From: Dendrophyllia cribrosa
Taxonomy: Eukaryota > Cnidaria > Anthozoa > Scleractinia > Dendrophylliidae
Length of the DNA stretch: 64,000 bases
NCBI GenBank assembly: GCA_024195265.1
Contig: JAJLRJ010000013.1
Coordinates: forward strand, 10,836,832 to 10,900,831
Direction: 5' to 3'
Below, in pieces: positions 22,601 to 64,000 of this stretch. Position 1 is the stretch's first letter; each line of letters starts with the position of its first letter. The position numbers and the translations under genes were made by a program. The notes below the pieces were generated by a model. The model made no database searches. It saw only the letters and a list, made by a program, of their open reading frames with translations, and was not told the DNA's origin.

Positions 22601-23018
22601 TTGTGGACTTATTTTTTGCTCTTTGAGCGTGAACACTGCTAACTTTATGATGACTGTTTCTTGTAGAATGTTGTGCCTTCCTTTTATTGGATTCAATTGT
22701 TATGTTTGTCTCACTCTCTGTTTTCTCTGAATCTCTTGATCTTTTCCGTTGTGTTCTCTCTGCTTTGTCCAAATCGCTTGATCTTGTTTGTTGTGCTCCA
22801 TCTGTTTTCTCTGAACCTCTTGATCTCTTCCTTAAAGTACGCTTTGTTTTGTCCGAATCTCTTGAACTTTTTATTATACATGTAGTTTGCTCTGCTTTCT
22901 CTGAATCTCTTGACATTTTCTTTTGTGTTGTCTCTGTTTTGTCAGAATTTCTTGATCTCCTTTGTGTTTTATCAACCTTTGGTGAATCAGCAACCTGATG
23001 ACAAGGACTTGTGTTTCC
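16618..23018 (-). CDS. Unrecognised nuclear-like coiled-coil protein, six 3' exons
   Basis: Six minus-strand exons splice in consistent phase: 23018-22337, 20721-20668, 19616-19475, 19354-19276, 18235-18136 and 16697-16618. They total 1,137 nt (378 residues plus TGA). The first visible exon is basic and disordered with repeated SRDSEK/RSRGSEK/KRSRDSEK units. The rest is helical: PKHIPLEVIQNTLRK, HKTEDEILRNLNRPAQRK, then a heptad-like YEEIQTRVTNLEKVHGKF and SLVSQLEAASEEF. It ends GLSLGDNAPITHQQL followed by QILFKD. The repeats plus C-terminal coiled coil suggest a nuclear scaffold or kinetochore-type protein, but no family is recognised. The 5' exon(s) were not found; the exon beginning at 23018 has an acceptor and no usable upstream ATG. 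Confidence 0.75.
17097..17405. mobile_element. Inverted-repeat elements in intron
   Basis: TATCTTATTGACCAAGC near 17100 is complemented by GCTTGGTTAATAAGATA near 17230-17250. ATTTATTACACGACT near 17250 is complemented by AGTCGTGTAATAAT near 17390. Two nested or abutting foldback units are implied. No coding potential. Confidence 0.55.
17521..17925. repeat. Foldback element, about 400 bp, in intron
   Basis: AAATATTTCTTGTTTTGAA, AATGCTAATTAGAT and CAACCCGGGA on the left recur as complements on the right (TTCAAAACAAGAAATATTT, ATCTAATTAGCATT, TCCCGGGTTG). The arms are about 130 bp with 10-15% differences. Confidence 0.7.
18136..18235 (-). CDS. Coiled-coil gene: exon SLVSQLEAA
   Basis: Acceptor TTGTTCTGTCTTAAG, chosen over the AG seven bases downstream because only the upstream one keeps the frame open. 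Donor CCTAG|GTTTGT. It encodes HIGSLVSQLEAASEEFSGK and ends SNTVNL. Phase 0 in, phase 1 out. Confidence 0.65.
18247..18650. repeat. Degenerate GATCTT/GGATCTTTGA satellite
   Basis: More than twenty copies of GATCTT or GGATCCTTGAAGATCTT-like units follow each other over about 400 bp with variable spacing (11-20 bp). The motif is rich in GATC. It lies in the intron between exons 19276 and 18235 of the minus-strand gene, immediately upstream of the 18235 acceptor. Confidence 0.75.
19276..19354 (-). CDS. Coiled-coil gene: exon YEEIQTRV
   Basis: Acceptor AATACTGTAG and donor CACAAG|GTAAGA. It encodes YEEIQTRVTNLEKVHGKF and ends HEHAQHK. Hydrophobic residues recur at heptad spacing. Phase 2 in, phase 0 out. 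Confidence 0.7.
19475..19616 (-). CDS. Coiled-coil gene: exon NHKTEDEIL
   Basis: Acceptor TTGTTTACAG and donor GAAAG|GTATGT. It encodes NHKTEDEILRNLNRPAQRK and continues to QQLLER. Phase 1 in, phase 2 out, agreeing with neighbours. Confidence 0.7.
20668..20721 (-). CDS. Coiled-coil gene: micro-exon (54 nt)
   Basis: Acceptor TTTTTTCTTCCAG and donor AAAAG|GTAGGG enclose 54 nt encoding NYPKHIPLEVIQNTLRK. Entry and exit are both in phase 1, so the reading frame is kept if it is skipped. Confidence 0.7.
21539..22154. mobile_element. Inverted-repeat element with TATATACCTTATTCTTACTAA ends
   Basis: The left end TATATACCTTATTCTTACTA is complemented by TAGTAAGAATAAGGTATATA at the right. Internal GCGAAAATTAATACTCG-type motifs occur near both ends. 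About 615 bp with no transposase ORF. TA-rich flanks suggest a TA-targeting (Tc1/mariner-like) non-autonomous element. Confidence 0.65.
22337..23018 (-). CDS. Coiled-coil gene: large repeat exon
   Basis: Minus-strand exon between acceptor TTTAATATTCAG and donor AGAG|GTATTC, 682 nt, ending in phase 1. It encodes at least six imperfect copies of a 10-12-residue unit built on R-S/D-SEK (SRDSEKAEQ, SSRDSDKTKR, SRGSEKTDGA, SSDLDKAERT, SRDSEKTES). A basic segment (HAQRAKNKSTRKATK) and an acidic/Ser stretch (YLSTSESDGNLNLS) follow. The exon is A/G-rich on the coding strand, so the antisense frames also stay open but are not genes. The product is expected to be disordered and nuclear; phosphorylation is likely but not shown. 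Confidence 0.75.
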
Positions 23019-23789
23019 CTGAATATTAAATGCAGAAATATTTATGTCAGTTTATTTTGTAGAAGCAGAGTCTCCTCTTAATCCTTCAACTCCCAAGAGG
23101 GCTAAACATAAAAATTCAAGAAAAACCCCAAAATAAAATATCATTTTGTAAAATATTGAGAAACGAATGGCAGTTTGCGAAAGTACTGCAGAAGGGGGTT
23201 CATTTGAATGGTCACACCATAGGATTTTGTTGACCGACTCAAAAGTTAGAACTATTATCATAGAGGGTCACCTACATGTATACCCCCTGTAAAGTTCATT
23301 CACGTAAACACATCAGACCTTTTCACACGTCACAAATAATTGCAAAAGTTATTTCATGTTCACGCAAAAATCAAGAAAATCTTATTCTCCAGCTGATCAC
23401 AGTGTTGTCTCTTTTAGATAAAATGAGTGATGTAAAAAAAAATTATGTAAAAAAAGATGTACAAATTATGAAAACATTAATTAGTATGTACATAATAAAT
23501 GAACTCAAGCAAAACAGAATGATTAACGAATCACGTTTAATTCAGCACTTTATTCATGGGAGACGTTACACGAATCATGAATAAATAAAAGTCTCAATCA
23601 CATTTCACAGGCAAAGAAATAGCCTATATTCACGCTTCATGTAAAAAGTATATGGGATCCTCACCATAAGGCATTTTGTATTAATTACAAAAATTATTAA
23701 TTTCAAGGCATTTTTTATTGCAAAGTACAATCCCAAATACATGTAATACCTTGTTTCACAGTGTCTGCAATAAGAGAATTTATTCTACA

Positions 23790-24040
23790 AACACCGGATT
23801 CCACCCTACAAAGCCCCTTGTTCAAGTTTACCGATGGTACCTTTCTCTCACGGTGTACCCTTGCCTCCAACTTACACACCTTGCTTGATCTGTGTGGCCT
23901 CCAATCCAAGCGCTACAACACCCACAGCTTCTGAATCGGTGCAGCAACAACAGCAGCTGCCGCTGGCCTGCCATCCTGGTTGATCAAAATACTTGGCCGC
24001 TGGCTCCGATTCATATGAGAGGTACATTCACCTCCCTCAA
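23790..24040 (+). pseudogene. Tyrosine recombinase relic (DIRS-type retroelement)
   Basis: On the plus strand a frame reads FTDGTFLSRCTLASNLHTLL and, a little further on, YNTHSF, a stop, IGAATTAAAAGLPSWLIKIL and GRW. This is the C-terminal catalytic part of DIRS/crypton-like tyrosine recombinases, with the HxxR region and the helix before the catalytic Tyr. The codon at the expected HxxR arginine is TGA. The frame then shifts before SDSYERYIHLP, which carries the nucleophilic tyrosine position. It is therefore a dead copy. No reverse transcriptase or RNase H remains nearby. Confidence 0.65.
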
Positions 24041-24419
24041 GCTACCATCCTGCAAGTACCATCTACCATGACCACCTACCACCACGACCGTGATCACACC
24101 TGTATTGACAACCTCACAACCTTTGATCCATGGCAATGATATGGACATAAAAACGCTGCTAACGTTCCTCTATTGGACAGAACTTTGAACTCACAGGCCA
24201 GGTCTATGCCTGTACAATAAACACTAAGACATTTTTTTCATAATATGATATTTTATTTCTATTAGTTGTTATGACAGTGGTAACTATGCGCGAGGAATCC
24301 TGCTGAGGCTACTAACAGTATGCTGCTCCGCACCATTCTGGGTGGGGTAACCGTTTGCTACTCGGAATCAAACAGCTCTCTTAGCAGCCTCAGTGTGGGA
24401 GGATTCTGTCCCAGAATTA

Positions 24420-25577
24420 TGGGGGGAAGCGTTGCTAGCGACAACCCTTCAGTCCCACACTGAAGCGATGCCTGGGTTGCCTTAGCTTGGGTGATAAATG
24501 GTGGTGACGTCCACTTCCCCTTGCTAAGCGACCTTCTAGGAGCTTGGCATAGGTACACGCTGCTCAGAGTAGCTGTGCTCCATGACACCCATCTCATGGT
24601 TTATATGCCACTCGCTGACCGGCTAGCCCCATTGACTGGCCTCGCACGCGCAGGCAGCACTTGGGTCCTGGACAACGCTTATCCCCCAACCTTCTCCCAC
24701 AAAATATGTGCCTTTCAATTGTGCATGGACATTAATGGCTGTTTCTGCCCGAGCATAAACTGGAGTTAATGTTTAGCTCAATTGAACCTAAAGCTCCCTG
24801 CGGTTTGCCAGTGATTTCCCGTTAATCGACCTTTTGTACTTTGTATTGTAACATGTACTTTTTCCCGCGCCCTAAAACTCCCTGCTGCTTGCCAGTGCTT
24901 TCCCGGTAATCGACTTTTTGTACTTTGCAATGTAACATGTACTTTTACCCGCGCTCTATTCTTAGCGGCCAATTAGACTTCTAGCCTGCACGTGTTCAGA
25001 GAGTACATGTAGCAGCCAATCAGCTTCAACCAAAACTTGCTGTGTTTACGTTCATGTACATCGGTCGCGGCCGATCTCCCCATTCAGCTCAGTTTCACCG
25101 CTAAGTCAAGTGTTTATTTCTCCACCCGCCCACCCACTGAAGTATACAGACTTATCGTTACCACTCTCTGGTTATAACATTTCTGTATTTCAAAACAAAA
25201 ATTATATATATAATATACATTTGTAATTCGTTATGTGGTTCTGGTGTTAATAAATGGTTTGGGGGGAAGCATTGCTGGCGACAACCCTTCAGTCCCACAC
25301 TGAAGCGATGCCTGGGTTGCCTTAGCTTGGGTGATAAACGGTGGTGACGTCCACTTCCCCTTGCTAAGCGACCTTCTAGGAGCTTAGCATAGGTACACGC
25401 TGCTCAGAGTAGCTGTGCTCCATGAAACCCATCTCATGGTTTATATGCCACTCGCTGACCGGCTAGCCCCATTGACTGGCCTCGCACACAGCAGGCAGCA
25501 CTTGGGTCCTGGACAACGCTTATCCCCCAACCTTCTCCCACAAAATATGTGCCTTTCAATTGTGCGTGGACATTAAA
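24420..25577. repeat. Direct duplication of a 316-bp segment
   Basis: The block GGGGGGAAGCGTTGCTAGCG...GGACATTAA (24420-24736) is repeated almost exactly at 25258-25576, 838 bp apart. The spacer also contains an internal doublet (CTTTTTGTACTTTG...ACATGTACTTT, at about 24785 and 24870). The layout could be long terminal repeats of a small retroelement, or two units of an 838-bp satellite. Ends are not TG...CA, so an LTR assignment is unproven. It adjoins the tyrosine recombinase relic and may belong to it. Confidence 0.6.
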
Positions 25578-25599
25578 TTATATTCCTTTGTTTTCAATG

Positions 25600-27010
25600 T
25601 TCATTGTGGGATGCCCTGGGGGCAAAATCAATATGACTGCTGTATCTGCGAAACAGGGTATGCCAGTGAAGGAGAAGTTGCAGAAGAAACTGCACAAGTT
25701 CATGTACATAATGGGATCATCATTTGGTTTTACTTGTGATTGGTTAAATTTAAGTGGTGCAAGAGTTTTCTCGCCATCACAAATTTAATTACTTCACACT
25801 CAATAATTGAAAACCGCTGTAGAAAGTGGTGCAATTTGTGTTTTGTGTATAAGCTTACTATGTATACTATACCTGCCAAGTCTTATGCCTTAGGTGTGAG
25901 TCTCATGCCTGTGAGTCCAAAACTCTGATCTCACGCCTACTCACACATAGCCTTTGGAGCAATTTCTCACGTCTGACTTACAGATTTAAGCTATCAGCCT
26001 TAACTGATCGCATGATCCAATTAAAAATATAGTTACGTTCATGAAAATATGGCACTTTTTTGTAGGTTTTTATCGTTCTGAACATTACAATAACAGCTTA
26101 ATGTTAATTAAAAAACGGAGGTCTGAGGTCCATGGAAACTTCCGAATTCTTCGGAACATCTTCGGACATCTTCGGAATAGATTGGGTTCTCTTCGGATTT
26201 GGTCGGGTCGCCTTCGGAAATCCTGTCACTCCCACGAAAAAATTCTCACACCTATCTGACTCGGAAAAAGTTGGCAGGTATATATATATAGTATACATGT
26301 TAAGTGTTAAAGGGTACCATTAAGGCTTAATTAAGCTTAACAGTTAATAAATTTGATGAAAATTAGTATCACAACTCTCAAACTCTGGTGAATAAATCCT
26401 CTAGCTACTGTCATCAATACGGACTTTAATGCTTTTTAAACTGTTTTTCGAACGATAAATAGTTCATAATCTCGTGTAACACTACATGCAGCCGGAGAAG
26501 CTAGAATTCAAGTAAAGCTTACAGTTTCCAGAGCGACGCTGTTACTGCTGTTGTTGATATTAAGGCTTGTGCGTTTCCTAACTTTTCGTCGTGATCCCTT
26601 GAAATAATTCATTTTATGAATGCAAGAAGATTTGCAGCACGTCCTGGGAAAGTGACGATTGAGCTGTTTTACTGAAAACAGCGGTTTGTATGTCGCACTT
26701 GCAATAATTATTTTCTATTTGTAATCAATTATTTTTTGCTTGCCTTTTTGCCGCCTAAAATACACGAATGAGCCCGCAAAACTTGCATAGCTCCCTTCAT
26801 GTAATCCCCACGAGCTATCCTACATACTGTGACAATGAAATCTTACGCTTTTTACACATGCATGCTTTCGTTTTACGCTAAAAGAGCACTGTGAATAATT
26901 TTAATAGCAAGATTAGCGACGCATCCTAATTTCCGTTTTCGTTTTTGGCTGGAGAACATCTGTATTGCCTTATTGAGCGAACTCCGGGAAAGAACAGCAC
27001 AAAATTACAA
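25600..27010. other. Intergenic, upstream of the HELZ2-like locus
   Basis: No coding exon recognised on either strand. A short inverted pair (TTCGGAA/TTCCGAA-rich) lies at 26140-26225. The minus-strand coiled-coil gene and the plus-strand HELZ2-like gene are divergent, so both promoters should lie within 23.0-29.3 kb. No TATA or initiator could be assigned with confidence. Confidence 0.4.
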
Positions 27011-27049
27011 ATGGCGACAGACGGTATAAAAGTTTCGATCGACTCATTG
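27011..27049 (+). CDS. Candidate first coding exon (MATDGIKVSIDSL)
   Basis: ATG in a good Kozak-like context (CAAATGG) opens 13 codons that end at a strong donor (TTG|GTGAGT). The next strong acceptor on this strand in the matching phase is at 29315 (TTTATTTCACAG), and a phase-0 join is possible. That join meets in-frame stops at 29373 and 29388. It may be the 5' exon of the HELZ2-like gene, the first exon of something else, or a chance ATG. Confidence 0.35.
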
Positions 27050-27907
27050 GTGAGTTTAAAAGCTTATGCTTACATAGACAAAAACATATAAACTTTGACA
27101 ACAAGTGATAAAAACAACAATTAAGGCCTTTTCTTCGTGGCCCTTTTGTTGATCGCGGGAAATTTCAAGCGGATCCTGCAACGTGGGTGGTTAAAAACAT
27201 CTTGTAAACTACATAACGACAGAGTCGTGACAGCTTGTTTTGAATAATTTATAAGTTTTGAAATTAAAGTTGGTTCATTTGGTTTTGCCATGAGAGATTC
27301 AAATTCTCGTAGTTGCAACTTTTTCCATAATGCAACAATGTATATTATTGGTTATTCCTGACCTATGCCGGTATGAAATGTAAGTCTTGTATACAATGTA
27401 AGCTGTTATCCATATAACCTGCCATAAAAACGGGAAATCCGCAAGAGTAGCTTTTTGTATTAATCAAGCTTTATATTGTGTATGATCATGTAGTGTGGTT
27501 GCCTTTTGAGTCTCTGGACGAAAGATGTACATGTACATGTAGATGTTACCTGTGGTGTATAAAATTATATATTTTTTAGAAAAAACTGTCAGTAAACTAC
27601 AAGTGCATTTACATGTATACATTGTAGTTCATATAATAATAATTATGGCAGTCAAATGGTAAGTTATATTTTATAATTACTCTGCCAGCACAGTCCCCTT
27701 CTAGAAAAATTGAGAAAGAAAGCAGGGTAATAATGGAGAACAACATTTTGTTTTACTTTTTAGCTTATAATATTTTTGATTCACAAATGTGAGGGCCATA
27801 TTTTTGTGATTCTACAAATAATTATGTAGTAAGGGTACATTCTCAATGTTTTGAAATTTTAAGAAAAAGCTTCAAGCACATCAATATTTTATAAGTACCT
27901 CCTTAGT

Positions 27908-27950
27908 AGACTGTTAGGTAGGTAGGTAGGTAGGTAGGTAGATAGATATT
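27908..27950. repeat. (GTAG)n microsatellite
   Basis: Tandem TAGG/TAGA tetranucleotides, about nine units. Confidence 0.85.
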
Positions 27951-29453
27951 AAGATTACCTTTATTTATTATAAAATTATACACCTATTTGCAGAAACATT
28001 GTGGGGAAAAAAGGATAAACCATAAACAATGTAACACAATCGAATTCTGAGCACAAGCCAAGGCAAATGAGGCTTTTTGACATATTTCCATATATTGATA
28101 TTTGAGATCTATTCCTTCATACAATATTTTCACAGGTTTATTTTGGACATGTTGTGTTATAATAATGTGCAAATTATCTGAAAACACAAGATTGTGAAGT
28201 TTTTTCCATTTCCCAAAAAACCATCCGGTCTCATTTTGGTTTAAACTTCTTTTCTGACAACGTTTTTTCAATCAGGTGTACAGTCATTAACTAACATATA
28301 TGTTGTGGTTCAATTTTATCCTTGGTTCAAATTTTATTTTCCTTTGTTTTTGGCTATGGTAATGTATGATAATGAGTTTTAAACAAAGGAAAATAAAATT
28401 TGAACCAAGGATAAAATTGAACCACAACATATACACTGTAAAAGCATGTACATGTAGCTAAAATTTATTATAATGTACAATGAAAAAGGTTTACTGGCTC
28501 TAAAAGCCGTCTCTAAAATACAAAACAATGTAAGGTCAAGTCCACAGATCAGTAAATTAATTTTCCATACTGAGTTTGAAGTCAAAGAATTTAAGATTTA
28601 AACATATTAAAAACAACCGAAACATCGTATCGTCAGTGACATAAATTTGCATTGTGTGAAACAAGACTGTCTACTGAGACAACTGAATGATGTAATACAC
28701 TACTGAACCTGTACATGTAACATGTAAAAAAAGTTTACATCTGAGTGATTAATTGAGGGAAAATTTCATACTCAGTAATTGGCCCCAATGCTTTGTGTAT
28801 TCACAAGATAAAAAGAGAGTTTGTAAATATAAAAGGGGCTACCGATTGGATACAAGGTCCAGAAGAGACAAACCCCACTATAATAATGTAATAACTGCTA
28901 TATAATATCAGAAACCCATAAATGGGTTGAAACGTGCAACTGTCTCTTGTACGCTTCAAAACAAGCTTCCGATTATTCAATTTGCTAAGAAGTTGTTACA
29001 GCCATATTTGGAAAATCAAGATAAATATATTAACTAATCAAATTATTTGCTAGAATAACTTGCTTCCAATCTTGAGGGACCGAGGGTTTTCCAAATATGG
29101 TACTAAGCAAAAAATGAATATTCGGAAGGTGTGAATGCGCGTTACACATTTCAACCCACCCATGGGTTTCTGATAATATACAATACTAATACCCCCCCCC
29201 CCCCCCCCCCCCAATCCCCTCGGAATTTCCAATAACCATCCTTGGGGGGAGGTATGGATCCTATTTCTAGAAACCACACAATTATGTTCATGCCACATTT
29301 TCCTTTATTTCACAGTACATAAACAGGCTTGGCAATGGTTGTAATGACCAACATGAAGATAGACATAAATGCTAAACAACTGTGGTGTGAGTTCTTTATG
29401 ATGAGTGTCCAAGATTCAAATACAGGAAAAAGGATACAAAGCTAAAACAAAGG

Positions 29454-62642
<33,189 letters not shown>

Positions 62643-63098
62643 GCGTCATTATCGCTCCAATATAGGCGTCATTATCGTATTAGCAAGGTGTTTATGTACC
62701 AGGTCTATTGCAAGCGGTGTTACACGTAACGTATACTGCTGCGAGAGAAATCTCATACTCCATATGCTATATTTAGTTTAAAATGCATTAATAGCGTAAA
62801 GCTAATTTGTACAGTGGCTTTACGCCACTACGCTGTTACTAATAGCCCTTACGCATGTTTACGTCAGACAAGCTAATTTCACCCCCAAGCCTCGCTTTTG
62901 AAGTGTAAACCTGTGACAATCTCATCAATGTATTCTCAAGGGAGCACAATTGAAAAGATTACCCACTCAAAAACGTGAACTTGTCAAAGATTTGCAATGA
63001 ATTTCGTACAAACGAGGCTTGGTGGTGAATTTTGAGCTGGTGACGTCATCGTGCATAAGGCCTATTGGAGTTAATGTCCAGCAAAGAAACAATTCCCC

Positions 63099-63398
63099 AC
63101 TCCAGAAACTATTAAAAATACCATAATACTCTTTAAAGTGCAGGTTTGGGTGGTACTTGATGTAAGCCTGATTTTTTCAATTTCTTTTGTTTTCAGCACG
63201 AACTGCACGTGCTATGCTTTAACTTCGTGGCAATTTGCATAGGGTGCACATTTGTGTACGAACACACAATGCTAAGTCCTGGCGTTCCTACATGTACTCT
63301 GAATTCCATTGTGCCATTCTAACAAAGGAGACTTGAATAATTACACCCCGGTGAGGCTGAGCCTGCACATAAAAGATTATTATGGTATTTTTCGGAGT
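63099..63398. mobile_element. MITE, AAATACCATAATACTCTTT family, copy 2
   Basis: Inverted relative to 48480-48780, with the same ends and body. It lies about 450 bp downstream of the HELZ2-like stop codon. Confidence 0.75.
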
Positions 63399-63743
63399 GG
63401 CCTAAATCTTAAGACAGAAGCACATTCCCGGGGGGACTCCCATATAAAAGTGACGGAGATGCTCGTCGTTCCATCTAGGGGTTAAAATTCGTGGTTTGGT
63501 ACCACTAAGGGTTGAGCCACACCCACCAAACGAGTTTCTGGTTCCTTTTAGGGGGCTCCTTTCAAAATCCACGATGAGCATCACCTTCCCGAGGGACGAG
63601 TCCTTCGTCCCTCGGGAAATCCCGCAATTTAGGATTCGCAAAATCATGGTGCCGAAGATGTCCTTTTAATCGGAAGATAAGTGTAGGTAAGTGTTGTTTG
63701 GGTATCTCTTTTTTGTAAATACTGTATTACATTATTGGAAGCG

Positions 63744-63914
63744 TGTATACCTGATTCAATAAAGGTTGCTTTTGTCATTGGTAATTGGGCATTAGGAAGC
63801 TATTGTTTGGCGGTCACTCAAGCAAAGCATTGCATTGTGTTCCGTATGCCCAAATGCCAATGCCTAATTACCAATGACCAATTGCCAAAGCAACCTTTAT
63901 TGAATTAGGTATAT
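63744..63914. mobile_element. MITE, ACCTAATTCAATAA family, copy 3
   Basis: Third copy of the family at 5108-5282, with the clearest ends (ATACCTGATTCAATAAAGG and CCTTTATTGAATTAGGTAT). Confidence 0.7.
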
Positions 63915-64000
63915 GAGTGTATGTGTGCGTAGGTGGTGGATGCTTTTTATAGTGTTCAGCGACATGGTCGGGCAAGGTCTCTGGAAACGCCACTGGTTTT

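Noticed and set aside
22673..22998. Plus-strand Leu/Ser-rich frames (LFSLNLL, SVFSESLDL)
   Set aside because: Antisense of the SRDSEK-repeat exon; the minus strand has splice sites and phase-consistent neighbours.
23640..23670. ATGCCTTATG|GTGAGG as a first exon for the minus-strand coiled-coil gene
   Set aside because: It ends in phase 1, whereas the exon beginning at 23018 requires phase 0.
23715..23909. Minus-strand frame with a charged, Lys/Arg-rich translation, considered as a 5' exon of the coiled-coil gene
   Set aside because: The opposite strand encodes a recognisable tyrosine recombinase relic, and the phase does not fit the exon at 23018.

Overview
The window is animal nuclear DNA, most likely from a cnidarian and probably a hexacoral such as a stony coral. 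Genes are split by GT-AG introns of about 0.3-3 kb. Intergenic and intronic DNA is packed with short inverted-repeat transposons, minisatellites and tRNA-like SINEs. The palindrome TACATGTA is very frequent. There are no bacterial features such as operons or Shine-Dalgarno sites. The taxon is an inference from genome texture and from the presence of an invertebrate HELZ2 homologue; nothing here gives the species.

Layout: (1) 76-597, minus strand: the TM5-TM7 end of a class A GPCR, truncated upstream. (2) 1955-3376, plus strand: the last two exons of an unrecognised gene. (3) 3377-14717: gene-poor, built of foldback elements, SINEs and diverged repeats. (4) 14718-15042, minus strand: first two exons of NDUFB7, a mitochondrial complex I subunit. 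(5) 16618-23018, minus strand: six exons of an unrecognised nuclear-looking protein with a Ser/Arg/Asp/Glu/Lys-rich repeat region and a C-terminal coiled coil. (6) 23700-25600: remains of a tyrosine-recombinase (DIRS-type) element and a duplicated 316-bp segment. (7) 29316-62642, plus strand: a large HELZ2-like gene of 17 exons.

The HELZ2-like gene dominates the window. Exon phases are consistent from 29454 to the stop at 62642 and total 8,679 nt (about 2,892 residues). The order is N-terminal domain, SF1 (UPF1-like) helicase 1, a disordered Pro/Thr/Gln tandem-repeat linker, a coiled coil, an OB/cold-shock-like segment, an RNB (RNase II/Dis3) exoribonuclease domain, a linker, and SF1 helicase 2. 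This is the arrangement of vertebrate HELZ2. The 4.5-kb RNB exon is read in two frames: a shift near a T7 run (about 45755) and a compensating shift near 47335. The first recognisable exon also has two in-frame stops upstream of the first usable ATG. Either the assembly has indel errors or the locus is decaying; the sequence alone cannot decide.

The gene's introns hold many repeats: a 90-105-bp minisatellite family, TTAA-flanked MITEs, a 127-bp pure G tract, and a MITE with ACCGCGGTCAAACG ends that occurs three times in the window. Apart from the HELZ2-like protein and NDUFB7, no functional link between neighbouring genes is evident.
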